A DNA stretch of 64,000 bases, taken from positions 1 to 64,000 of the forward strand of contig JAJXUO010000010.1 of assembly GCA_021782815.1 (NCBI GenBank), in the 5' to 3' direction. Positions 18,023 to 27,689 of the stretch are shown piece after piece; positions within the stretch are counted from its first letter, which is position 1; each line of letters opens with the position of its first letter. The notes under the pieces were generated by a model that searched no databases, was not told the origin of the DNA, and worked only from the letters and a program-made list of their open reading frames with translations. Made by a program: the position numbers and the translations under genes. The DNA comes from Pseudomonadota bacterium (GTDB taxonomy: Bacteria > Pseudomonadota > Alphaproteobacteria > Rhodospirillales > Magnetospirillaceae).

Positions 18023-18998
18023 GGCCGGCGGCTGCCTGGCCGCGGACCGGGGTTGGCACGGCGCGCCGCTGGACACGGCGCGCCTGCGTCTGCGCCGCTT
18101 TCTGCCCGAGGATGCCGCCGCCGTCACCCGCCTGCTCGACGATTGGGAAATGGTCCGTTTCACCTCGGTGATTCCCTTTCCCTACCCCCAGCACGTGGCC
18201 GACGATTTCATCGCCAAGATCACCGCCGACATGCAGCAGGGCCGCGCCCTGGTCTTTGCCGTGGAGGAACGCCTGAGCGGCGCCCTGGTGGGCTGCGTCG
18301 GCGCCACCCTGGGCGAGGGCACGGCGGAAATCGGCTATTGGATCGGCCGCGCCGCCTGGGGCCGGGGCTACGCCACCGAGGCGGTGCGCCGCTGTCTGCG
18401 CATGCTGTTCGACGCCTTCGGCGTCGAAACGGTGTGGGCGGCGGTACTGCCGGAAAATCCCGCCTCGCGCCGGGTGCTGGAAAAGGCCGGGCTGACCTTC
18501 GAGGGCGTGCGGCGCACCGACATGCCGGCCCGCAACCGCTGCACCGATCTTGAGGTCTTAAGCCTGAACCGCGCCGACTGGCAGGCCCGGCGCGCCGCCC
18601 GGCCGCACCTTCTGGTGGTCGCCGTCGCCCTGATCGACCTCGACGGCCGGGTGCTGCTGGCCCGCCGCCCCGACGGCAAAAGCATGGCCGGATTCTGGGA
18701 ATTTCCCGGCGGCAAGCTGGAGGCGGGGGAAACCCCGGAACAGGCCCTGGTGCGCGAACTGCGCGAGGAACTGGGCATCGACGTGGGGGAATCCTGCCTG
18801 GCCCCCATGGCCTTCGCCTCGCACGATTACGACCATTTCCACCTCCTGATGCCGCTGTTCGCCTGCCGCCAGTGGCGGGGCACGCCGGAAGGGCGGGAAG
18901 GCCAGACCCTGACCTGGGTGCGCGCCCCCCGCCTGGGCGATTACCCCATGCCCCCCGCCGATATCCCCCTGGTGGCACAGTTGCGCGACTGGCTTTAG
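18003..18998 (+). CDS. GNAT acetyltransferase fused to MutT-type Nudix hydrolase
   Basis: A 331-residue fusion. Residues about 22-190 form a RimJ-like GNAT domain (LDTARLRLRRF, IGYWIGRAAWGRGYATEAVRR, PENPASRRVLEKAG). Residues about 203-330 form a Nudix domain with a complete Nudix box: Gly237, Glu243, then RELREELGI (251-259), matching GX5EX7REUXEEXGU. The second half resembles MutT, which sanitises 8-oxo-dGTP; the GNAT substrate is unknown. The fusion is recurrent in alphaproteobacteria after argJ. The ATG at 18003 lies inside argJ. Confidence 0.9.
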   Translation: MDPTGAEAGGCLAADRGWHGAPLDTARLRLRRFLPEDAAAVTRLLDDWEMVRFTSVIPFPYPQHVADDFIAKITADMQQGRALVFAVEERLSGALVGCVGATLGEGTAEIGYWIGRAAWGRGYATEAVRRCLRMLFDAFGVETVWAAVLPENPASRRVLEKAGLTFEGVRRTDMPARNRCTDLEVLSLNRADWQARRAARPHLLVVAVALIDLDGRVLLARRPDGKSMAGFWEFPGGKLEAGETPEQALVRELREELGIDVGESCLAPMAFASHDYDHFHLLMPLFACRQWRGTPEGREGQTLTWVRAPRLGDYPMPPADIPLVAQLRDWL

Positions 18999-19006
18999 AA
19001 CGGCCC

Positions 19007-19059
19007 TTGGCGCTCAGGCGCCGCTGGGCTTTACGCGATTCCGGCTTTGCCGGAATCGC
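19007..19059. other. Two adjacent hairpins between the GNAT-Nudix and CinA-like genes
   Basis: GGCGC-TCAG-GCGCC is followed by GCGATTCCGGC-TTT-GCCGGAATCGC (19035-19059, perfect 11-bp arms). No T run follows. They may end transcription of the upstream gene, or be a remnant of the dispersed structured repeats, whose last two hairpins have a similar order and a TC-start loop. Confidence 0.45.
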
Positions 19060-19098
19060 TTCGCCCCTTATGCTAGCCCTCCCAACAGGGAGGCGGAT

Positions 19099-19881
19099 AT
19101 GACCACGGACGTGCGCGCGGCGCTGATCATCATCGGCAACGAGGTTCTCTCGGGCCGGACGCAGGATGCCAATCTGCAATTTCTCGCCCTGGGGCTGAAC
19201 GAGGTGGGGGTGCGCCTGAAGGAGGTGCGGGTCATCCCCGACGACGAGACCGAGATCATCGCCACCGTCAACGCCTTGCGCGCCCGCTACGATTACGTCT
19301 TCACCACCGGCGGCATCGGCCCCACCCACGACGACATCACCTCGGACTGCGTGGCCAAGGCCTTCGGGGTGCCGCTGCGGCAGGATCCCCGCGCCGTGGC
19401 CCTGCTGAAAAAGGTCATCAAGCCGGAAAATCTCAACGAAGCCCGCCTGCGCATGGCCAATATCCCCGAAGGCGCCGCCCTGATCGACAATCCGGTCAGC
19501 GCCGCGCCGGGCTTCCACATCGGCAATGTCTATGTCATGGCCGGGGTGCCGCGCATCATGCAGGCCATGTTCGACGGCCTCAAGGGCGGTCTCCGGGGCG
19601 GTGCCAGCATGGTGTCGCGTTCGGTCACCCTGCATGTGGGCGAAGGCGGCATCGCGGCCCCCCTGGCCGCCATCCAGGACCGCCACCCCGAGGTGGAAAT
19701 CGGCAGCTACCCCTTCACCCGCGACAGCGGTTACGGTACAGTGATCGTCACACGCGGCACCGATGCCGCTCTGGTCGCCGCCGTGACCGCCGAAGTGGCC
19801 GCCATGGCCCGGGCCCTGGGCGCCCGCGTGGAAGATGACGATCAGTCCACGGATCACGGCCATGCCCCTGAAACGCCATGA
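19099..19881 (+). CDS. CinA/MoaB-like molybdopterin-binding domain protein
   Basis: A 260-residue protein with the competence/damage-inducible CinA N-terminal (MoCF) domain: AALIIIGNEVLSGRTQDANLQ, VFTTGGIGPTHDDITSD and YVMAGVPRIMQAMF. The C-terminal amidohydrolase domain of full-length CinA is absent, as is usual for the short alphaproteobacterial form. CinA-type enzymes are linked to pyridine-nucleotide recycling and the MoCF fold to molybdopterin, so the reaction of this short form is open. ATG 19099 follows GGAGGCGG. Confidence 0.9.
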   Translation: MTTDVRAALIIIGNEVLSGRTQDANLQFLALGLNEVGVRLKEVRVIPDDETEIIATVNALRARYDYVFTTGGIGPTHDDITSDCVAKAFGVPLRQDPRAVALLKKVIKPENLNEARLRMANIPEGAALIDNPVSAAPGFHIGNVYVMAGVPRIMQAMFDGLKGGLRGGASMVSRSVTLHVGEGGIAAPLAAIQDRHPEVEIGSYPFTRDSGYGTVIVTRGTDAALVAAVTAEVAAMARALGARVEDDDQSTDHGHAPETP

Positions 19882-20110
19882 GAAAGACGCCATCCGCTTT
19901 CTGCTGAACCACCTGCTCTACGGCATGTTCGGCGGAGTGCTGTTCGGCGGGCTGCTGATGTATCTCGATGTGGGCCATTTGCGCACCATGGCCCTGCGCA
20001 GCGACGACGGCATTCTGCCCATCGTGCTGCTGTTCTTCGGCCTCATCATCACCTTCGGCGGCATCGGCATGGCCGCCGGGGTCATGGGGCAGGCGGAAGA
20101 CCGCAACTGA
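19862..20110 (+). CDS. Small two-TM inner-membrane protein
   Basis: An 82-residue protein with two hydrophobic helices (about 14-35 and 50-74) joined by a short polar loop (DVGHLRTMALRSDDG). No family is recognised. The ATG lies 20 nt inside the end of the CinA-like gene, so it is probably translated from the same mRNA. Codon usage matches its neighbours, which supports it being a real gene. Confidence 0.65.
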   Translation: MPLKRHEKDAIRFLLNHLLYGMFGGVLFGGLLMYLDVGHLRTMALRSDDGILPIVLLFFGLIITFGGIGMAAGVMGQAEDRN

Positions 20111-20120
20111 TCCTTGCGGG

Positions 20121-20699
20121 TCAGCCGAACAGCTTGTCGATATCGTCCTGGCTGAACATCTTGTCCACGTCGGCCTGGGAGATGGCCTCCTTGGCGCTTT
20201 GCGGGCCGTGCAGGAGCGCCTTGTCCTCGTCCACCTTTTCCGCCGCGCCCTGGGTTTCCCGCGTCACTTCCTCGACCACCTTGGCCAATTCGTCGCGGCC
20301 CCACATGCGCACCATGGAGTTCACCTTCTCTTCGATGAACTGCAGCGAGGTGACGACGCGGGTAATGCGCTGGCCGGTGAGATCCTGAAAGGAGCAGGCC
20401 TCGAACACGGCGTTGGAGCGTTCGGTAATGCGGTCGCACACGGCGTCGACGGCCGGATCGCCCTTGGCGCGCAGTTCGCCCAGATCCTCCTCGATGCCTT
20501 CCATACTGTTGAGGATGGTGTTGCTGGCCACCTCGGTATTTTCGACGATATCGGCCAAGGTATCGGCCATGGAGGCGAAGACTTCGCCACTGGCGGTGGG
20601 TACCTGCAAGGCGGCCAGTTCGCGACGCATCTTGTTGATGTGCCCGAACAGTCCGACCAATTCACGCTTGAGCAGGTCCTCTTCCTGTGGCGAGAACAT
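20121..20699 (-). CDS. CheZ-like chemotaxis phosphatase family protein
   Basis: A 192-residue helical protein with the CheZ core motif CSFQDLTGQRITRVV near residues 110-124. This contains the Asp and Gln that in CheZ engage and dephosphorylate CheY-P. The C-terminus holds two tandem short motifs, SQADVDKMF and SQDDIDKLF, resembling the CheY-P-binding N-terminal peptide of FliM. It likely shortens chemotactic or flagellar signals. ATG 20699 is the start. It is convergent with the preceding gene and 32 nt downstream of meaB. Confidence 0.75.
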   Translation of the reverse strand: MFSPQEEDLLKRELVGLFGHINKMRRELAALQVPTASGEVFASMADTLADIVENTEVASNTILNSMEGIEEDLGELRAKGDPAVDAVCDRITERSNAVFEACSFQDLTGQRITRVVTSLQFIEEKVNSMVRMWGRDELAKVVEEVTRETQGAAEKVDEDKALLHGPQSAKEAISQADVDKMFSQDDIDKLFG

Positions 20700-20731
20700 C
20701 ACCTCTCCTTCCCGGTCCGTCCTTAACCGTT

Positions 20732-21727
20732 CTAACGCGGAACACTCGCGCTGTCGAGCAGGGCCTGTAGCAAAAATTGCGCCGCCGCCGTCGGCGTCAT
20801 GCCGCCCGCCGCCACGCGGGCCTCGGTGGGGGCCAGCGCCGCCTGCACGCGCGGGTCGGCGCGGAAGCGGGCCATCAGATTTTCCGCCACCTCGTTCCAC
20901 ATCCAGGCCTGGGCCTGCCGGGTGCGGCGCTCGGCGATTTCCCCGGCCGCGCCCATGACCGCGCGGTATTTCTCCACCGTCTCCCACACCGTATCGATGC
21001 CCATGCGCGTCGCCGCCGAGGTGCGCAGCACCGGCACCGTCCAATGGCTGCTGGCCGGTCGCAGCAAATGCAAGGCGTTCTGATAGTCGCGGGCGGCGCG
21101 CTGGGCGGCGGCGGCCAGATCGCCGTCGGCCTTGTTGACCACGATGGCGTCGGCGATTTCCACGATGCCCTTCTTGATGCCCTGCAGTTCGTCGCCGCCC
21201 CCCGGCACCAGCAGCAGCAGGAACATGTCCACCATGTCGGCCACCGCCGTTTCCGACTGGCCCACCCCCACGGTTTCCACCACGATGACGTCGAAGCCCG
21301 CCGCCTCGCACACCAGCATGGCCTCGCGGGTGCGCCGGGCCACGCCGCCCAGGGTGCAGCCCGAGGGCGAGGGGCGGATGAAGGCCCGCTCATCGCGCGA
21401 CAGCTCCTCCATGCGGGTTTTGTCCCCCAGGATCGAGCCGCCCGAGCGCGGGCTGGAGGGATCCACCGCCAGCACCGCCATGCGATGCCCCTGGCCGATG
21501 ACGTAAAGCCCGAAACTTTCGATGAAGGTGGATTTTCCCACCCCCGGCACCCCGGAAATGCCCACCCGCACCGACCTGCCGGTATGGGGCAGCAGTTCCT
21601 CCAGCAGCGCGTCGGCGGCGGCGCGGTGATCGGCCCGGGTGGATTCGATCAGGGTAATGGCGCGGGCCACCGCCCGCCGCTGCCCGGCCAGAACGCCCTG
21701 GGCCAATGTCTTGCTGTTCTCGTACAC
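20732..21727 (-). CDS. meaB: Methylmalonyl-CoA mutase-associated G-protein chaperone
   Basis: A 331-residue SIMIBI GTPase (MeaB/ArgK family) that protects and reloads B12-dependent methylmalonyl-CoA mutase. Visible: P-loop [31 protein letters not shown], the switch region ETVGVGQSE and NKADGD for guanine recognition. Dimerisation-region sequence VRWLL-like is not traced. The mutase genes are not in this window. Length is typical for the family. Confidence 0.95.
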   Translation of the reverse strand: MYENSKTLAQGVLAGQRRAVARAITLIESTRADHRAAADALLEELLPHTGRSVRVGISGVPGVGKSTFIESFGLYVIGQGHRMAVLAVDPSSPRSGGSILGDKTRMEELSRDERAFIRPSPSGCTLGGVARRTREAMLVCEAAGFDVIVVETVGVGQSETAVADMVDMFLLLLVPGGGDELQGIKKGIVEIADAIVVNKADGDLAAAAQRAARDYQNALHLLRPASSHWTVPVLRTSAATRMGIDTVWETVEKYRAVMGAAGEIAERRTRQAQAWMWNEVAENLMARFRADPRVQAALAPTEARVAAGGMTPTAAAQFLLQALLDSASVPR

Positions 21728-21733
21728 CTGAGC

Positions 21734-22072
21734 TTACCCTTTTTTGTCGCGGCCCTCGTTCAGCAGGGCCTTCATGGCGGCGGCCACCAGCTTGGCGCGG
21801 TCCTCGTCGGACAGATCGGCCAGAATGGTCTGCTTGGCCGCCCGGACCTTCATGGCCTGGCGGATTAGCTCGGCCCGTTCCTCGGTCAGCAGGCCCTTGG
21901 CCTGCTCGCGGGCCTCGCTGATAACCTGGTCCTTGCTCCCGGCCTTAGGCTTAGGCGCCTTGGCGACGGCCTTCCCCTTGGCGGGCGCAACCCCGCCGCC
22001 CTGACGCACCGCCTTGCGGGCATCGTCGGTCAGCAGCAATCCGGCCAGGGCCTTTCCCAGAAACTTGAACAT
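21734..22072 (-). CDS. Small charged helical protein, function unknown
   Basis: A 112-residue protein. The N-terminus (MFKFLGKALAGLLLTDDARKAV) is an amphipathic helix, then a Lys/Ala/Pro linker, then a helical region rich in Glu and Arg. It may associate with the membrane or with MeaB, whose gene follows after 6 nt, but no family is recognised. ATG 22072 was preferred; a TTG three codons upstream is possible. Confidence 0.55.
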   Translation of the reverse strand: MFKFLGKALAGLLLTDDARKAVRQGGGVAPAKGKAVAKAPKPKAGSKDQVISEAREQAKGLLTEERAELIRQAMKVRAAKQTILADLSDEDRAKLVAAAMKALLNEGRDKKG

Positions 22073-22143
22073 CGGCGGCAACGTCTCCCGTTGCCGGGAT
22101 GCTACCCAGTTTCCCCCAGGCCTTCCAGTTTCTTATGATATGT

Positions 22144-22263
22144 CCCTCAAACGCCGGGCGCGTCCCTCCGGGCCGCTTGGCTATCCTCCGCTTCCCTCCT
22201 CCGCTCGCGCTCCGTCGTCGCTGCGGGGCGCTCAACGCGCCAGTCAGCGGCTGCGCCGCTTCC
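22144..22263 (+). repeat. Dispersed structured repeat, tandem copy A1
   Basis: First of two tandem units with a 130-bp period and only one difference (CTATCC against CTGTCC) across 120 bp. It begins CCCTCAAACGCCGGGCG. Stem-loop 1 is GCGTCCC-TCC-GGGCCGC (22160-22176, one mismatch), then CTTGGC. Stem-loop 3 is GGCGC-TCAAC-GCGCC (22227-22241). Stem-loop 4 is AGCGGC-TGC-GCCGCT (22246-22260), then TCC. Confidence 0.85.
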
Positions 22264-22273
22264 AAATTCTTGT

Positions 22274-22393
22274 CCCTCAAACGCCGGGCGCGTCCCTCCG
22301 GGCCGCTTGGCTGTCCTCCGCTTCCCTCCTCCGCTCGCGCTCCGTCGTCGCTGCGGGGCGCTCAACGCGCCAGTCAGCGGCTGCGCCGCTTCC
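22274..22393 (+). repeat. Dispersed structured repeat, tandem copy A2
   Basis: Second unit, 130 bp after A1 and nearly identical. It lies inside the 3' end of the ABC exporter gene on the other strand. Its hairpins are at 22290-22306, 22357-22371 and 22376-22390. The near-identity of A1 and A2 points to a recent duplication or ongoing conversion. Confidence 0.85.
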
Positions 22394-24229
22394 CGTTTCA
22401 ATGGCCTGCAACTCGCGCTGCAGCTGCGCCGCTTCCTGCTGTTTCGCCCACATGCCGGCATAGCGTCCGCCCAGGGCCAAAAGATCGCGATGGCGGCCCC
22501 GTTCCACGATGCGGCCCTGCTCCAGCACCAGGATCTCGTCGGCCTCCACCACCGTGGACAGGCGGTGGGCGATGATCAGGGTGGTGCGGTTCTCCGACAC
22601 CGCGCGCAGCGACTGCTGGATTTCCCGTTCGGTATGGGTATCGAGCGCCGAGGTGGCCTCGTCGAACAGCAGGATGGCCGGATCTTTCAAAATGGTACGG
22701 GCGATGGCCACCCGCTGCTTTTCGCCGCCCGACAGCTTCAGCCCGCGCTCGCCCACCCGGGTGTCGTAGCCTTCGGGCAGGCTCTGCACGAAGGCATGAA
22801 CCTGGGCCAGACGCGCGGCCCGCTCCACCGCGTCGGCACCGGCCTCGGGCCTGCCGTAGGCGATGTTGTAGCCGATGCTGTCGTTGAACAGCACCGTATC
22901 CTGCGGCACGATGCCGATGGCGGCGCGCACGCTGTCCTGGGTCCGGCTGCGGATATCCTGGCCATCGATGAGGATGCGGCCCGCCGAGACGTCGTAGAAC
23001 CGGAACAGCAGCCGCGACAGCGTGCTCTTGCCGGCGCCCGAGGGCCCCACCACGGCCAGGGTCTTGCCCGCCGGCACCGTGAAGCTTACATCGTGCAGGA
23101 TGGTCCGCTCGGGCCCGTAGCCGAACGAGACATGCTCGAACACCACCTCGCCGCCCCGCACCATCAGCGGCGGCGCGCCCATGGGGTCGGCCACCTCGCG
23201 GTTCTCCCGCAGCAGGGCGAACATGGCCTCCATATCGATCAGCGACCGCTTGATCTCGCGGTAGACGAAGCCCAGGGCGTTCATCTGCAGATAAAGCTGC
23301 AGCAGGTAGGTGTTGACCAGCACGAAGTCGCCCACCCGCATGCGCCCCTGCGCCACCTCGCGCCCGGCCAGCAGCATGATCAGGGTGGCGCCAAGGGCGA
23401 TGACCACGCCCTGGCCCATGTTCAGCATGGAAACGGTGATCTTGACCTTGACCGAGGATTCCTCGTACTGGCGCAGGCTCACGTCGTAACGCTCGGCCTC
23501 GTGCGCCTCGTTGCCGAAATATTTGACCGTCTCGAAATTCACCAGGCTGTCCACCGCCTTGGTGTTGGCGTCCTGATCCGATTGGTTGGCCTGGCGCAGG
23601 AATTTGGTGCGCCAGTCGGTAATGAGCACGGTGAGACCGGCGTAAAGGGTGATGGTGACGAAGGTGATCAGGGCGAAGCGGCCGTCATAGAGCCGCCACA
23701 GCAGGCCGCACACCAGCACCACCTCCAAAAGGGTGGGCAGGATGTTGAACAGCATGAAGGACAACAGGAACTCGATGCCGCGGCAGCCCCGCTCGATGCC
23801 GCGGTTGAGGCCGCCGGTCTGGCGATCGAGGTGAAAGCGCAGCGACAGGCCGTGCAGATGGCGGAACACCCGCAGCGCCACCGTGCGCATGGCCCGCTGG
23901 GCGACGCGGGCGAACAGCACGTCGCGCAGTTCTCCGCTCAACTGCGCCAGCACCCGGGCGGCGCCATAGGCCAGCAGCAGCCCCACCGGCACCGCCACCG
24001 CCAGCTGGCCCGGCGCCAGCGACAGGCTGTTGACGGCATCGCGGAACAGCACCGGCACATAAACGCCCAGCAGCTTGTTGGCCAGCAGGAACACGAGGGC
24101 CCCCACCACCCGCGCCCGCAAACCGGCCTCGCGCGGCCACAGATAGGGGGCCAGGGATTTCAGCGTTTGCAGATCATGGCGGCGGCCGTCCGGCGGCGCC
24201 GGATAGTCGGAGGAACCGCGATGGCGCAT
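22277..24229 (-). CDS. Atm1/ABCB7-type ABC exporter, fused permease and ATPase
   Basis: A 650-residue half-transporter. The six-TM domain (residues about 30-320) has the Atm1/HMT1 signature FHLDRQTGGLNRGIERGCRGIEFL in parts and NQSDQDANTKAVDSLVNFETVKYFGNE. The ATPase has Walker A GPSGAGKST, LSGGEKQRVAIAR, Walker B ILLFDEATSALD and H-loop IAHRLST. Relatives export glutathione-bound metals or sulfur species linked to Fe-S maturation. About 35 C-terminal codons come from structured repeat A2, so the native end was probably near QRELQAIETG. The tail is Arg/Glu/Ala-rich with no domain. Confidence 0.92.
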   Translation of the reverse strand: MRHRGSSDYPAPPDGRRHDLQTLKSLAPYLWPREAGLRARVVGALVFLLANKLLGVYVPVLFRDAVNSLSLAPGQLAVAVPVGLLLAYGAARVLAQLSGELRDVLFARVAQRAMRTVALRVFRHLHGLSLRFHLDRQTGGLNRGIERGCRGIEFLLSFMLFNILPTLLEVVLVCGLLWRLYDGRFALITFVTITLYAGLTVLITDWRTKFLRQANQSDQDANTKAVDSLVNFETVKYFGNEAHEAERYDVSLRQYEESSVKVKITVSMLNMGQGVVIALGATLIMLLAGREVAQGRMRVGDFVLVNTYLLQLYLQMNALGFVYREIKRSLIDMEAMFALLRENREVADPMGAPPLMVRGGEVVFEHVSFGYGPERTILHDVSFTVPAGKTLAVVGPSGAGKSTLSRLLFRFYDVSAGRILIDGQDIRSRTQDSVRAAIGIVPQDTVLFNDSIGYNIAYGRPEAGADAVERAARLAQVHAFVQSLPEGYDTRVGERGLKLSGGEKQRVAIARTILKDPAILLFDEATSALDTHTEREIQQSLRAVSENRTTLIIAHRLSTVVEADEILVLEQGRIVERGRHRDLLALGGRYAGMWAKQQEAAQLQRELQAIETGSGAAADWRVERPAATTERERRREAEDSQAARRDAPGV

Positions 24230-24243
24230 GATCCGCCCTTCCC

Positions 24244-24981
24244 TTAAGCCTGCACGAATTCCAGCCCCAGCCCCGGCAGATCGCCATCGGCCAGCGACAG
24301 GGTGGGCCCGGCCCGGCGCGGCGTGAAGCCCGCCGCCCTCAACAGCGCCGCCACGGCCTCGAGATCGGGCACGGCGAACGCCGCCGCCGCCAGGGCCGGA
24401 GGCTTGGGCAGGCGGACGGTGAGATTGGCGTGCAGATGGTCGAAACCGTCCTCGTTCACCAGGAACAGCAGCGGACCGCCGCCATGCACCGTCACCATAT
24501 CGTCGGTGGGGGTGGCGGCGAAGGCGCCGAACAGACGGTCGTAGGCCGGCATGGCCTCCTCGGGCCGTTCCAGCAGCACCGTCAGCGAGGCGAGGCCGGT
24601 CACGCCGTTGGCGTGCGCCGCCCCGGGCGCCGCGCCGCGCCGCGCCGACAGCCGGGCGAAGAGACCGGGCGCCGCCTCGGCCGGCAGCTCGAAGCGGGGG
24701 GCGCCGTCGGGGCCGGGCCGGGCCGGGCCGGGGCCGACCCCGGCGACGGCCAGCGCGGCGGCCACCAGGGCGGGATCGGCGGCGGCCAGATCCACCGCCG
24801 CCAGCCGGTTTCCGCCATCGGCTGCCGTCACCAGCAGCAGACGGCCCTCGGCGAAGAGGATTTCACCGAAGTCCGGATGCTCCGTCACCGTAAAGCCCAG
24901 GCGGGCGAACAGGGCGGCGGCGGCGGCCCTGTCGGCCACGGCCAGGATCAAGCCGTCGAGACGGGGAGCGGTCTGCGCCAT
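24244..24981 (-). CDS. VOC (glyoxalase/bleomycin resistance fold) family protein
   Basis: A 245-residue protein with two vicinal-oxygen-chelate-like modules. The first begins RLDGLILAVADRAAAAALFARLGFTV. The second contains LTVLLERPEEAMPAYDRLFG and a VPDLEAVAALLRAAGF strand-helix unit. It resembles a glyoxalase-like DUF family, and metal ligands are not certain. ATG 24981 has GGTGAG upstream; GTG 24990 would overlap the aldolase stop. It sits directly after the mtnP-mtnA-aldolase genes and may belong to that operon, possibly on a reactive aldehyde, but this is inference. Confidence 0.7.
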   Translation of the reverse strand: MAQTAPRLDGLILAVADRAAAAALFARLGFTVTEHPDFGEILFAEGRLLLVTAADGGNRLAAVDLAAADPALVAAALAVAGVGPGPARPGPDGAPRFELPAEAAPGLFARLSARRGAAPGAAHANGVTGLASLTVLLERPEEAMPAYDRLFGAFAATPTDDMVTVHGGGPLLFLVNEDGFDHLHANLTVRLPKPPALAAAAFAVPDLEAVAALLRAAGFTPRRAGPTLSLADGDLPGLGLEFVQA

Positions 24982-24986
24982 GTGTC

Positions 24987-25652
24987 TCACCCCTTCTGGG
25001 CGTTGACGCCGTAGGAGCGGAACTTTTCCAGCACCCGCGCCATCTCGGCATCGTCCAGCAGCACCGGCTGGCCGATCTGCAAGGCCCGCCAGTAGCCTTC
25101 CGCCAGTTCCTCCACCTCCACCGCCAGGGTCAGCGCCTCCTCCAGGGTTTTGCCGCAGGCGATCATGCCGTGATTGGCCAGCAGGCAGGCGGTACGGTCC
25201 CGCAGGGCCGCCAGGGCGTGGTCCGACAGGGTCTGGGTGCCGTAGGTGGCGTAAGGGGCGCAGCGGATATCCTTGCCGCCGGCCTTGGCCACCATGTAGT
25301 GGTAGGGGGGAATATCCTTATGCAGCACCGCCAGGGCCACGCAGAACGGGGCATGGCAGTGCACCACCGCCCCCACATCCGGCCGGCTGGCGTAGATATC
25401 GCGGTGGAAGCGCCATTCCGACGAGGGCGCGCGCCGCCCTTCGGCCTCGCCCTCCAGGCTCATGCGCACGATATCCTCGGGATGCACCTTGCCCGCCGCC
25501 ATGCCCGAGGGCGTGACGAGAAAGCCCTCGTCCCAACGGACGCTGACATTGCCGGCCATGCCCTTGTTCAGCCCCATCCGTTCCAGCTTCAGCAGGGAAT
25601 CGATGATGGCCAGGCGGTGGCGGGTAGAGCGGACGTAACGGGTATCTTTCAT
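24987..25652 (-). CDS. Class II aldolase (probable 5-methylthioribulose-1-P / 5-deoxyribulose-1-P aldolase)
   Basis: A 221-residue class II aldolase/adducin family protein. The metal site is visible: HCHAPF (His-x-His) and ANHGM (third His); the acid/base region is GMAGNVSVRWDEGFLVTPSGM. It lies 2 nt after mtnA in an mtnP-mtnA-aldolase order. In Rhodospirillum rubrum the same trio (aldolase called Ald2) splits 5-methylthioribulose-1-P into DHAP and a methylthio-aldehyde, the DHAP shunt. MtnB dehydratase, a homologous fold, is the alternative, but MtnC/D genes are missing here. Confidence 0.82.
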   Translation of the reverse strand: MKDTRYVRSTRHRLAIIDSLLKLERMGLNKGMAGNVSVRWDEGFLVTPSGMAAGKVHPEDIVRMSLEGEAEGRRAPSSEWRFHRDIYASRPDVGAVVHCHAPFCVALAVLHKDIPPYHYMVAKAGGKDIRCAPYATYGTQTLSDHALAALRDRTACLLANHGMIACGKTLEEALTLAVEVEELAEGYWRALQIGQPVLLDDAEMARVLEKFRSYGVNAQKG

Positions 25653-25654
25653 GA

Positions 25655-26755
25655 TCAGCCATGCTCTGGGTAAAGGGAGACGAGACCGGCGCGCGAGGCC
25701 GGGCACACCCCCCGTTCGGTGATGAGGCCGGTGACCAGCCGGGCCGGGGTGACGTCGAAGGCGTAATTGACGGCCGGGCTGCCGTCGGGGGTCAGCTGCA
25801 CCGTGACCATGCCGCCATCGGCGGCGCGTCCGGCGATATGGGTAACCTCGGCGGCATCGCGCGTCTCGATGGGAATGTCGGCCACACCGTCGGCCAGGGT
25901 CCAGTCGATGGTGGGGCCGGGCAGGGCCACATAGAAGGGCACGCCGTTGTCCCGCGCCGCCAGCGCCTTCAGATAGGTGCCGATCTTGTTGCAGACATCA
26001 CCCTCGGCGGTGGTGCGGTCGGTGCCGACGATGCACAGATCCACCAGACCGTGCTGCATCAGATGGCCGCCGGCATTATCGACGATCACCGTATGCGGCA
26101 CGCCCTGCCAGTTCAGTTCCCGCGCCGTCAGACTGGCGCCCTGGTTGCGCGGCCGGGTTTCGTCCACCCACACATGCAGCGGAATCCCCGCCTCGAAGGC
26201 CTTGTACACCGGGGCCAGGGCCGTGCCCCAATCCACCGTGGCCAGCCAGCCGGCGTTGCAATGGGTGAGAATATTCAGCCGCTCCGCCCCCTGGGCCCGT
26301 TTTTCGGCCCACAGGGCGGCGATCACCGCCAGGCCGTGCCGGCCCAGGGCCTCGTTCATCGCCACGTCCTCGTCGGCGATGGCCTGGGCGCGGGCATAGG
26401 CCGCCGCCTTGCGCTGGGCGGGCGGCAGCGGCGCCAGCAGGGCTTTCAGATCGTCGAGGGCCCAACGCAGATTGACCGCCGTGGGGCGGGTGGCGTAAAG
26501 GCGGCCATAGGCCTCCTCCAGGCGGGCGTCGCTCTGATCGTCGCGCAGGGCCAGGGCCATGCCGAAGGCGGCGGTGGCGCCGATCAGCGGGGCGCCGCGC
26601 ACCCACATGTCGCGGATGGCGGCCTCGGCCGCCTCCAGCCCGGTCAGCGCCACCACCACGAAATCGTGGGGCAGCCGGGTCTGGTCGATGATCTCCACCG
26701 TCTCGCCGTCGGCGGCCAGCCACAGGGTGCGGGTGGGAGTGCCGTTGATCTTCAT
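25655..26755 (-). CDS. mtnA: S-methyl-5-thioribose-1-phosphate isomerase
   Basis: Isomerises methylthioribose-1-P (and 5-deoxyribose-1-P) to the ribulose-1-P form. The 366-residue protein has the catalytic Cys segment [12 protein letters not shown], the RNQGASLTA and GADR-type stretch ([21 protein letters not shown]) with the catalytic Asp, and [14 protein letters not shown] near the N-terminus. It is 4 nt downstream of mtnP and 2 nt upstream of the aldolase, so one operon. Distinction from eIF2B-like relatives is clear from these motifs. Confidence 0.94.
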   Translation of the reverse strand: MKINGTPTRTLWLAADGETVEIIDQTRLPHDFVVVALTGLEAAEAAIRDMWVRGAPLIGATAAFGMALALRDDQSDARLEEAYGRLYATRPTAVNLRWALDDLKALLAPLPPAQRKAAAYARAQAIADEDVAMNEALGRHGLAVIAALWAEKRAQGAERLNILTHCNAGWLATVDWGTALAPVYKAFEAGIPLHVWVDETRPRNQGASLTARELNWQGVPHTVIVDNAGGHLMQHGLVDLCIVGTDRTTAEGDVCNKIGTYLKALAARDNGVPFYVALPGPTIDWTLADGVADIPIETRDAAEVTHIAGRAADGGMVTVQLTPDGSPAVNYAFDVTPARLVTGLITERGVCPASRAGLVSLYPEHG

Positions 26756-26759
26756 GACC

Positions 26760-27635
<876 letters not shown>

Positions 27636-27689
27636 GACCGGACCCCTTTGTCTGCGCACTGAAGGATCTGGCTTATCGCAAGCCGGAGC

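Noticed and set aside
16562-18163. Long minus-strand open frame opposite argJ
   Set aside because: Its translation is Gly/His/Gln-rich without motifs, while argJ on the plus strand is unmistakable.
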